The notes below the pieces were generated by a model that was given only the letters and a program-made list of their open reading frames with translations, was not told where the DNA came from and did no database searches. Below, in pieces: positions 8,334 to 14,955 of a stretch of DNA of 41,905 bases. Made by a program: the position numbers and the translations under genes. Numbering within the stretch: the first letter of the stretch is position 1; each line of letters opens with the position of its first letter. The stretch covers positions 1 through 41,905 of the forward strand of contig JBPCOJ010000123.1 of assembly GCA_051000345.1 (NCBI GenBank), written 5' to 3'. The stretch comes from JBHENC01 sp051000345. Lineage in GTDB: Bacteria > Acidobacteriota > Blastocatellia > Pyrinomonadales > Pyrinomonadaceae.

Positions 8334-9689
8334 ATGTTGCGCAAAGCCGTTTCGCTTTATCACGAACTATTAACCGAGTCCGATCTTGCAGAGTCTTCAA
8401 GACAAATGCTCGACGAAGGTTTGGAGCGTTCCCGTTTAATCTTCGGCGGACGCCGCCTTTCTCCATACCTGCGCCCGCACTTTGTGACAGAGCAGGATTT
8501 CGCGCGCGTTACCACAATCTGCGAAACCATCTGGAGCGCCATCGAAAAAGTCAAAGATGCCGCCGTGCAGAATCCCGCGCTCGTTGACGAACTCGGCCTC
8601 ACAGAAATTGAGCGCGAATTAGTCGCCATCGATCCCGGCTACAAAGCCGTTTCGCCCACCGCGCGACTCGATTCCTTTCTGACGGATGACGCTTATAGCT
8701 TCGTCGAACTCAACGGCGAAAGCCCCGCCGGAATCGCCTACGCAGACGCTGCCTACGACATCTTCAGCCAGCTTCCTGTGATGCGCCGCTTTACGGAAAG
8801 CTATAACTTGCGTCAAATGCACGGACGCGAGCATTTGCTCGATGTGCTGCTGCGCGCGCACGCCGAATTTCTCGGACGCCAGCCGGATCATGCGCCCCGC
8901 ATTGCAATTGTCGATCTCAAGGGACTACCGACGCAGAAGGAGTTTGAGCTGTTCAAGGATTTCTTCGAGGGCAAGGGCTATCCCTCTGTTATCTGTTCGC
9001 CGGATGAACTCGAATTCTCGGACAACCGGTTGCGCGCCGGAGACTTTGAGATAGACATTGTTTACAAGCGCCTGCTCGTCAACGAATATCTGCCGATCAT
9101 GGACGAATATCCTGCGCTGCTTGATGCTTGCCGCGCCCGCGCCGTGTGCATGGTCAATAGCTTTCGCTCGAAACTAATCCACAAAAAAGCTCTCTTCGCC
9201 GTGCTCACGAATGAACGCCACGCCGCGCTTTTTTCAAGGGGGGAACAGGCGGCGATTCGCGCGCATGTGCCTTGGACGCGTGTTGTCCGCGAAGGCCGCA
9301 CGCAGCACAAGAATGAAAGCATTGATCTGCTCGAATTCACGCGCGCCAACCGTGACCGCCTCGTGCTGAAACCGAACGACGATTACGGCGGTCACGGCAT
9401 TTATATCGGCTGGGCGACGGATGATGCAGGCTGGAACGAAGCAATGCAAACGGCGCTCGCCGACGGCGATTATCTGGTGCAGGAACGCGTCCCGACGGCG
9501 CGCGAAGTTTTCCCCGCGCTCATGGAAGACGGCTCCATCGAATTCACCGAACAACTCGTCGATCTCGATCCGATGCTTTTCTTCGGCAAAGTCGGCTCGG
9601 CCTTCACGCGCCTTTCCTTTACGGAACTCGCCAATGTTTCTTCCGGCGGCGGCATGGTACCCACATTTCTCATCAGCGAAAAGAAATGA
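8334..9689 (+). CDS. Circularly permuted ATP-grasp ligase
   Basis: This 451-residue protein has the motif order of circularly permuted ATP-grasp enzymes, the group related to glutathionylspermidine synthetase, in which the metal-binding part precedes the ATP-binding part. Visible elements are FVELNGESPAG (123-133, Mg/ATP-contact acidic and Asn residues), DIVYKRLLVNEY (241-252), the ATP-lysine and Gly-rich loop VLKPNDDYGGHGI (344-356), VQERV (382-386) and the C-terminal LANVSSGGGMVPTFLI (432-447). It should form an amide bond between a carboxylate and an amine using ATP, but the substrates cannot be read. No strong Shine-Dalgarno precedes the ATG at 8334. Its stop overlaps the start of the outer-membrane protein gene (ATGA), so the two are translationally coupled. 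Confidence 0.82.
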   Translation: MLRKAVSLYHELLTESDLAESSRQMLDEGLERSRLIFGGRRLSPYLRPHFVTEQDFARVTTICETIWSAIEKVKDAAVQNPALVDELGLTEIERELVAIDPGYKAVSPTARLDSFLTDDAYSFVELNGESPAGIAYADAAYDIFSQLPVMRRFTESYNLRQMHGREHLLDVLLRAHAEFLGRQPDHAPRIAIVDLKGLPTQKEFELFKDFFEGKGYPSVICSPDELEFSDNRLRAGDFEIDIVYKRLLVNEYLPIMDEYPALLDACRARAVCMVNSFRSKLIHKKALFAVLTNERHAALFSRGEQAAIRAHVPWTRVVREGRTQHKNESIDLLEFTRANRDRLVLKPNDDYGGHGIYIGWATDDAGWNEAMQTALADGDYLVQERVPTAREVFPALMEDGSIEFTEQLVDLDPMLFFGKVGSAFTRLSFTELANVSSGGGMVPTFLISEKK

Positions 9690-10633
9690 ACGAAGCGAAG
9701 AGACGCAACAAACTCCATCCTAAAAATCGCGGCGGCGCGCGCACCGTCGTTTGTTGGAGCGCACTCGTGTTGCTTTACGGCTTGCTTTGCGCCGCTCCTC
9801 CTGCTGCCGCTCAAAGTACAATCCCGCCTGTGACCGACGCGTTGCCTTCATCTGCTGCGCTCAATGTTTCAGATCAAACAACTGAAAGCGAAACCGACGA
9901 GCCGGAGTTTATTGTGCCTTCGCGCCCGACTGTTTCCAATCCGGCGGAGTTTCAGAAACCGGGCGTGCTGCAACTCGAATACGGATACGACGCAAACTTT
10001 CGCGCAGACGATTTTCGCACGATGCAGCGCACGCCGCTCGCATTGCGTTTTGCCATCAGCCGCCGCTTTCTCTTTGAATTAGATAACGATAATCTGCTAT
10101 CGCAAACACCCGTTGACGGCTTACGCACAATTGGCGTCGGCGATACTCAATTAGGCTTGCAGGGCGTCGCCATTCACGAAACGCCGGATCATCCCGCGCT
10201 CGCTTTCGCTTACTACATCAAACTGCCGTCGGCGAGCGTCGCCAAAAATCTTGGCACGGGTCGCGTGGATCACAGCTTTATCACGCTCGTGAGCAAGAAA
10301 GTCAGTAAGACGACAATCGATTTCAACGCCATATATCTTCTCACCGGAAGACAGAACGAACGCGGCTATGCTTCGAGCGGGCAGGCGGCGGTTGCTTTCT
10401 CGCGCAACGTTTGTGAAAAAATCGGCGTGCAGGGCGAACTCTCCGGCCAGAGCCGCAATGACATGCAGTCGGGCGAAGTCTTCGCGCTCGGAGCCGCAAC
10501 TTATCAACTCAATCGCCGCGCTGTTTTCGACGCGGGATTGCGCTTCGGATTAAATGCTGCCGCGCCGCGCTTCGGCGTTTTCGCGGGCGTGACTTTCGGC
10601 ATCGCCGATTTCTACAAAAGCAGGCAGCACTGA
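9686..10633 (+). CDS. Outer-membrane beta-barrel protein (phenol MetA-like)
   Basis: This 315-residue protein has a long N-terminus (about 20 charged residues) followed by the hydrophobic signal VVCWSALVLLYGLLCAAPP and an AQS cleavage site near residue 43. An acidic, Ser/Thr-rich linker follows to about residue 90. The rest alternates polar and hydrophobic residues with regular aromatic and Gly positions, for example LQLEYGYDANFRADDF and ALAFAYYIKLPSA, and ends FGVFAGVTFGIADFYK. This resembles the MetA-pathway/phenol-degradation-like outer-membrane family (PF13557 type). Transport of a small molecule across the outer membrane is the family's presumed role. The 4-base overlap with the ATP-grasp ligase suggests that it exports or binds the ligase product. 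Confidence 0.7.
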   Translation: MNEAKRRNKLHPKNRGGARTVVCWSALVLLYGLLCAAPPAAAQSTIPPVTDALPSSAALNVSDQTTESETDEPEFIVPSRPTVSNPAEFQKPGVLQLEYGYDANFRADDFRTMQRTPLALRFAISRRFLFELDNDNLLSQTPVDGLRTIGVGDTQLGLQGVAIHETPDHPALAFAYYIKLPSASVAKNLGTGRVDHSFITLVSKKVSKTTIDFNAIYLLTGRQNERGYASSGQAAVAFSRNVCEKIGVQGELSGQSRNDMQSGEVFALGAATYQLNRRAVFDAGLRFGLNAAAPRFGVFAGVTFGIADFYKSRQH

Positions 10634-10691
10634 TCCAGTACAATGTTGTAGCGGATCGAGCTAAACAAATGAGAGCAGGGAAGAAACAAAC

Positions 10692-11030
10692 GTGGCTGAA
10701 GAATTAGACGCGAAACAAGGATTGCCGCAGGACGAGCGCCGGTCTGCCGAACGCGCGCGCTTGATTGTTGACGTGTTTTTTAACGGCACGGACGCGACGG
10801 GCGTCGCCAGCACAAAGGACATCAGCGCGGGCGGCCTTTACATGAACACGCAAACCGAATTGCCCGAAGGCGCTGTGCTGATGATACGCATTCCATTCAG
10901 CGACGGGCAGCAAGTCGTCGTCAACGCAGAAGTCGTTTACAGCAATCCGGGACACGGCGTCGGCCTGCGCTTTCAAGGATTGACGGAAAAAGACCGCGCT
11001 TTGATGGAGCGCGAATTACCTGCGGCGTGA
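10692..11030 (+). CDS. PilZ-domain protein
   Basis: This 112-residue single-domain PilZ protein is read from GTG at 10692, with AGGGA about ten bases upstream. It shows both c-di-GMP-binding signatures: an Arg-rich N-terminal stretch (DERRSAERARLIVDV, about 15-29) that supplies the RxxxR motif, and DISAGGLYM (about 43-51), which fits [D/N]xSxxG. The C-terminal strands (VVVNAEVVYSNPGHGVGLRF) complete the beta-barrel. It should act as a cytoplasmic c-di-GMP effector. A GGDEF cyclase lies at the right end of the window, but no direct link is shown. Its stop overlaps the next start by four bases (GTGA), so it is translationally coupled to the unknown 200-aa protein, which is the likely regulated partner. 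Confidence 0.85.
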   Translation: MAEELDAKQGLPQDERRSAERARLIVDVFFNGTDATGVASTKDISAGGLYMNTQTELPEGAVLMIRIPFSDGQQVVVNAEVVYSNPGHGVGLRFQGLTEKDRALMERELPAA

Positions 11031-11629
11031 CGATTGAATCTGCTGAAGAAAATGCACGGCGATTACGCTGGCAGCAGCTTTCAACAAACACGCGCCATAT
11101 GCTAGACGGAAAACTCCGAGGCTTATACGAGCACGCCGATAATGGAAGCGCCTTCGATGCGCTGGACGTTGATAAACAACAATCGCTGCTCGTCTTCGCA
11201 CACAGGCTCACAGAATTAAACTTGTGGTATTCAATCGAGCGCATTGAAAATGTTTACGGCGCGGGCGGAGTCGGCATCAATTTTACAGCGTGGCCGTTGC
11301 TCGAATCCGCATTGCGGCGGTGCATAGATTTCACCGCCATGTTCGCCAAGCACAAAGGCGCTTCCGTAGGCTTTCTCGAACGCGGGCGCACGCTGGCCTC
11401 GCTTCATTTTCTTCGCGCAGCAAAGCAACCGGAGCCGAATAATTTAAGGCAACCGGAGCCGGGCAGTTTGTGGAGCGCACATTTTGATCTTTACAGTCCG
11501 CTCGCTTTTCCCAAAGGTATGTGGAAACACTTATTGCAAGAAAAGCTGCGAAAGGAAACACCCGATTGGCGTCGCATCAAACACACTTTGGGCTACGGAA
11601 ATAGGGCTGACTGCGCGTCCGAGTTTTAA
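11027..11629 (+). CDS. Unknown protein coupled to PilZ
   Basis: I do not recognise this 200-residue protein. It starts at a GTG that overlaps the PilZ stop. It is mostly helical and charged in the first 70 residues (for example KLRGLYEHADNGSAFDAL and QSLLVFAHRLTELNLWYSI), with no signal peptide or membrane segment, so it is cytoplasmic. A short internal duplication (QPEPNNLRQPEPGSL, about 134-148) reflects a DNA-level direct repeat of GCAACCGGAGCCG. The C-terminal third is rich in Trp, Lys and Arg (PKGMWKHLLQEKLRKE, then PDWRRIKHTLGYG). Its coupling to PilZ suggests a c-di-GMP-related output. The amidoligase gene follows 71 bases later. Confidence 0.6.
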   Translation: MTIESAEENARRLRWQQLSTNTRHMLDGKLRGLYEHADNGSAFDALDVDKQQSLLVFAHRLTELNLWYSIERIENVYGAGGVGINFTAWPLLESALRRCIDFTAMFAKHKGASVGFLERGRTLASLHFLRAAKQPEPNNLRQPEPGSLWSAHFDLYSPLAFPKGMWKHLLQEKLRKETPDWRRIKHTLGYGNRADCASEF

Positions 11630-11700
11630 TTGATGTTGTGACCGTCGTAGTGTTTTGCGAATGTCCGTGCAGATAGTTTTGAAGGAAGGAGATTGAAATA

Positions 11701-12840
11701 ATGTTCGATCAATTTACTCTCGGCATCGAAGAAGAATTCCAGATTGTCGATCCGCAGACGCGCGAATTGCGCTCGCATGTTTCCGAATTTCTCGAAGAAG
11801 GCAGAATGATTTTGGGCGAGCAAATTAAGCCCGAAATGATTCAGTCGATGATTGAAGTCGGCACGGGCATTTGCCGCAACATACAGGAAGCGCGCGCCGA
11901 CATTACACGCCTGCGCGCGATTATCTCGAATCTCGCGCGCCGCAAGGGACTCGAAATCGTCGCCGCCTCGACGCATCCGATTTCGCACTGGCAGGATCAA
12001 AAAATTTCCGACGACGCGCGCTACGAAATCATCGTCGAAGAAATTCAAATGGTCGCGCGCTCGCTTCTAATCTTCGGTCTGCATGTGCATGTCGGCGTCT
12101 CCGATCCTGACCGCGCGATTCACATTATGAACGCCGCGCGCTATTTTCTGCCGCACATGCTGGCGCTCTCGACTTCTTCGCCGTTCTGGTTGGGTCATAA
12201 CACGGGACTGAAATCCTATCGCTCCGAAGTCTTCAAGAAATTCCCGCGCACGGATATTCCAGACCACTTCGATTCGCACAGTTCGTTTCAGCGCTACGTT
12301 GATCTACTTATAAAAACCGGCTGTATTGATAACGGCAAAAAGATTTACTGGGATGTGCGCCCGCATCCGTTTTTCCCGACGCTCGAATTTCGCATCTGCG
12401 ATATTCCGACGCGCGTTGACGACACCATCGCCATCGCCGCCCTTTTTCAAGCCATCGTCGCCAAACTCAGCAAACTGATTGACCAGAATCTTGGCTTTCG
12501 TCTTTACCGCCGCATGTTAGTGCAGGAAAACAAATGGCGCGCGGTGCGTTGGGGACTCGACGGCAAGATGGTTGACTTCGGCAAGCAAAAGGAAGTTCCC
12601 GTGCGCGACCTCGTGCTGGAGCTTCTGGAATTCGTGGATGATGTGCTGGATGATTTAGGCTCGCGCAAGGAAGTCGAACACGTCCATACTATTTTGCAGC
12701 GCGGCACATCCGCCGACGAGCAATTGCAAATCTACCGCGAGACGGGAGACCTGCGCATCGTCGTTGATCGCCTGATCGAGCGCACAATGGAAAACGTCCC
12801 GCGCGACATTGATATGAGCAACGCGGCATCAACCGTATAA
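11701..12840 (+). CDS. YbdK/GCS2-type carboxylate-amine ligase
   Basis: This 379-residue protein is a member of the GCS2 family (glutamate-cysteine ligase type 2, E. coli YbdK-like), cytoplasmic enzymes of the glutamine-synthetase fold. The start LGIEEEFQIVDPQTREL (7-23) carries the acidic metal-binding EEE. HVHVGV (128-133) and YWDVRPHPFFPTLEFRICD (216-234) are the other catalytic-site segments. The length is typical of the family (about 370-380). A strong AGGAG about a dozen bases upstream supports the ATG at 11701. YbdK has weak gamma-glutamyl-cysteine ligase activity. The true substrate in this organism is unknown and need not be Glu plus Cys. With two ATP-grasp ligases and a glutamine amidotransferase nearby it suggests a multistep amide-bond pathway. 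Confidence 0.92.
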   Translation: MFDQFTLGIEEEFQIVDPQTRELRSHVSEFLEEGRMILGEQIKPEMIQSMIEVGTGICRNIQEARADITRLRAIISNLARRKGLEIVAASTHPISHWQDQKISDDARYEIIVEEIQMVARSLLIFGLHVHVGVSDPDRAIHIMNAARYFLPHMLALSTSSPFWLGHNTGLKSYRSEVFKKFPRTDIPDHFDSHSSFQRYVDLLIKTGCIDNGKKIYWDVRPHPFFPTLEFRICDIPTRVDDTIAIAALFQAIVAKLSKLIDQNLGFRLYRRMLVQENKWRAVRWGLDGKMVDFGKQKEVPVRDLVLELLEFVDDVLDDLGSRKEVEHVHTILQRGTSADEQLQIYRETGDLRIVVDRLIERTMENVPRDIDMSNAASTV

Positions 12841-12887
12841 ACTCGTGCTGGGCGGCTGAATTGTTTATTTGATAGGAGACGAAATCA

Positions 12888-13247
12888 GTGTTCCGAAAAA
12901 CCAGTAATCCTCTTATCTTCGCTATGTTTCTGTTATCGATTCAATTGGCGTGCATCCCATTTGGTGATGCGTGGGTGAAATTCTCCGGTCACATTAAAGA
13001 TATAGAAGGAAAGCCAATCAAAGGCGCACAGATTAAAATCTTATTCGATGGTAAGCCTGAGAGCGACCATTCTGAAACACAATCCAATGAATTAGGCGAG
13101 TACAATTTTTTTGAAAATTCTTATCCGGGCGAGTTTGAGTTTGTAGTTATTGCAGCTAAAGATGGCTACAAGATTTATACAGAGAAAATGACGGGCAAAA
13201 AGGCGAACAACCTTAAAAATCTAGAGATAGTTTTATACCGCAATTGA
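12888..13247 (+). CDS. Small exported carboxypeptidase-regulatory-like protein, probable lipoprotein
   Basis: This 119-residue protein is read from GTG at 12888, with AGGAG eight or nine bases upstream. The N-terminus FRKTSNPLIFAMFLLSIQLAC is a signal peptide. Cys after QLA is close to a lipobox but lacks the usual Leu at -3, so a lipoprotein is likely, not certain. The mature part (KFSGHIKDIEGKPIKGAQIKI...) has the pattern of a carboxypeptidase-regulatory/transthyretin-like beta sandwich, with GxVxDxxGxPIxGAxV spacing. It is a surface-binding or structural domain with no visible catalytic residues. Base composition is more AT-rich than that of the neighbours, as in the gene at 2879-3595. A strong terminator follows. 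Confidence 0.65.
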   Translation: MFRKTSNPLIFAMFLLSIQLACIPFGDAWVKFSGHIKDIEGKPIKGAQIKILFDGKPESDHSETQSNELGEYNFFENSYPGEFEFVVIAAKDGYKIYTEKMTGKKANNLKNLEIVLYRN

Positions 13248-13264
13248 TTCTTGATACGGATGCA

Positions 13265-13301
13265 AAAATAGCTTACCGTCAATTATACGGCAAGCTATTT
13301 T
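13265..13301. terminator. Bidirectional intrinsic terminator
   Basis: AAAATAGCTT (13265-13274) plus CCGT (13276-13279) pair with ACGG (13287-13290) plus AAGCTATTTT (13292-13301), with one mismatch and a 7-base loop. The T- and A-rich ends suit both directions. It lies between the convergent ends at 13247 (+) and 13338 (-), so it also ends the long nuo transcript. Confidence 0.85.
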
Positions 13302-13337
13302 GTATGTAGATTTTTGAGAGCGAATATCCAAAACGTC

Positions 13338-14354
13338 TTACACAGACACCATGCAACTCGCTTTCATCGCGCCGACGTGGACGAGCGATTCGCGCAGGAA
13401 ATTCTCGAAGATAATGCGCCCGTCGCGCGATTCGTTCGGATGCTCCCAACGCGTCGCGCGGTCTTTGTTCCAATCCTCAAAAGATTTTTCGAGGTGAAAC
13501 TGCACCGTATAAATTAGTTGCCCGCCGGAGCGCTTGACCATCATTTGATTGCGGCAGAGATACGCCGTCGCCAGAAGCTGAAAATCTTCAGGCACGCGGT
13601 CTAGTTGCAAGCCGTGATTCTGCCACACGCGAAGAATGCGCGCTTCCTTTGTGTAATCCTGCCAGACGCCCGACTTGTCGTTATCGATGCCGCAAAAGAC
13701 CGGGTCATCCGGCGCGGTGATGCGTATGAAGCGGTACTGATACTCGTTGATGCGCCCGTCTCTGCGTTCACTCTGCTCCAAGTTGTCGAGCGTCGTGATG
13801 CGTGCGCCGAAGCTCAAGCCGACGAGTTGATGCCCGCCGCAAATGCCGAGCACGGGCGTTTGCGTCTGCTGCACAAAGCTTGCGAAGTTCTTCAGAATGT
13901 CCGCGTGATAAAAATCGAAATCGGTCAGCGTGCCGCTCAACACAATCGCCTGCGGCTGAAACTCTGCGACGGCGGCGGGAACTTCCGAAACGTGCGCAAC
14001 CTGCATTTCAGGATGCTGCACGAGCCGTCCGATGTTGTTGAGAATATTATTGAGCGCCAGCCCCGCGATTTCTCGTTCCCGTTTAAGGCGCGATGCGGCG
14101 CTTCGTCCCCATTCCTTGCGCGCAACGTCCGAAATGTCGTCTTCATTGCGCAACAGACTATCCACGACCAGCACGCGCGCCGTCTCGATACGCTTTTCTA
14201 TCGGCTCATAGCGGCAAAAAGCGCGTTGGTTGAAGGGAAACGGCATCGGCTCGGAGACGTCGGGCGGCGTCTGCATAGCGGGTTCGTCGATAAGCGTTTC
14301 TTGTATCATCTTTGGAAAAGTCGAGCCTCTAACCTCACCCGTTACTTCGTGCAT
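13338..14354 (-). CDS. Class I glutamine amidotransferase
   Basis: This 338-residue protein is read from the ATG at 14354, one base after the upstream stop, with GGAG about nine bases before it. A TTG or ATG further upstream would overlap the preceding gene. The class I (triad) glutamine amidotransferase domain covers about residues 58-300: TPVLGICGGHQLVGLSFGA gives the nucleophile Cys172, and VQFHLEK gives His287 and Glu289. QNHGLQL (about 245-251) is the glutamine-pocket segment. It should hydrolyse glutamine and hand ammonia to a partner acceptor site. No synthetase domain is fused, so a partner is expected. The extra ~55 N-terminal residues are Pro- and Glu-rich. It resembles GuaA/CarA-type GATases in motifs. 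Its neighbour of 193 aa is the obvious first partner candidate. Confidence 0.85.
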   Translation of the reverse strand: MHEVTGEVRGSTFPKMIQETLIDEPAMQTPPDVSEPMPFPFNQRAFCRYEPIEKRIETARVLVVDSLLRNEDDISDVARKEWGRSAASRLKREREIAGLALNNILNNIGRLVQHPEMQVAHVSEVPAAVAEFQPQAIVLSGTLTDFDFYHADILKNFASFVQQTQTPVLGICGGHQLVGLSFGARITTLDNLEQSERRDGRINEYQYRFIRITAPDDPVFCGIDNDKSGVWQDYTKEARILRVWQNHGLQLDRVPEDFQLLATAYLCRNQMMVKRSGGQLIYTVQFHLEKSFEDWNKDRATRWEHPNESRDGRIIFENFLRESLVHVGAMKASCMVSV

Positions 14355-14355
14355 T

Positions 14356-14937
14356 TCATGCGCTCCGTTGCTTCGTGTTTTGATTAAAATGCGGACGATC
14401 CGCGCCCGCGCCAGCCTCTGCAATTTCTTCGCGCACAGTAGCTATCAACGTCCGGCGAAGACGCGTGCGAAAGGTTGCGCTGCGATTTGCCGCAAGGTGA
14501 TCGATTAGCAATAACATGCGATGCCATGCGAATTCTAGTTCATCCGCGAACCGCGAGAGTTGCGAAATATCATACGGCACAGCGAAATCCGTGTTGCCTG
14601 TGCGCGCAAAGACAGATAAATATCTGGCCGTCGCCAAGTCGGGACACATCACGCGCCGTCGTCCGAGTTTAAGCTCGACGCCGAGCAGAGTGTACTGCAC
14701 TTCGACATTGCCTTGCTTCGTCGGAAGTTCGAGATGGTACGCGCGCGTTCGCTTCGTCAGAATCTGCGCGCGGTAAACATGTGGCAGCCACGCTTCACCG
14801 AGTTGTTGCCTGACTTCTGCCGCAAGCGAGGCAAGCGAAGATGACGCATCGGCTTTTTGCGTTTGAAGTGCCACGACGGTTACAGGCGGATTCGGCGCGA
14901 TGAGTCCTACGGCTTCGCTGATGGCGCAAACATTCAT
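14356..14937 (-). CDS. Unknown protein paired with the amidotransferase
   Basis: I do not recognise this 193-residue protein. The N-terminal ~30 residues are hydrophobic and Ala/Pro-rich but not a signal peptide. A basic beta-rich middle (YRAQILTKRTRAYHLEL, then a strand ending in GVELKLGRRR) is followed by helices with LATARYLSVFARTGNT and LIDHLAANRSATFRTRL. No catalytic motif stands out. It starts only 18 bases after nuoN and ends one base before the amidotransferase, so all three are probably on one transcript. It may be the acceptor or recruitment partner of the amidotransferase. This is inferred from context only. Confidence 0.65.
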   Translation of the reverse strand: MNVCAISEAVGLIAPNPPVTVVALQTQKADASSSLASLAAEVRQQLGEAWLPHVYRAQILTKRTRAYHLELPTKQGNVEVQYTLLGVELKLGRRRVMCPDLATARYLSVFARTGNTDFAVPYDISQLSRFADELEFAWHRMLLLIDHLAANRSATFRTRLRRTLIATVREEIAEAGAGADRPHFNQNTKQRSA

Positions 14938-14955
14938 AAAACTTAACTGTGTTAT

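Noticed and set aside
13605..14387. 260-codon open frame opposite the amidotransferase gene
   Set aside because: The amidotransferase has intact catalytic motifs in the opposite strand. This frame has none and its composition is Arg/Ala-biased, as in shadow frames.
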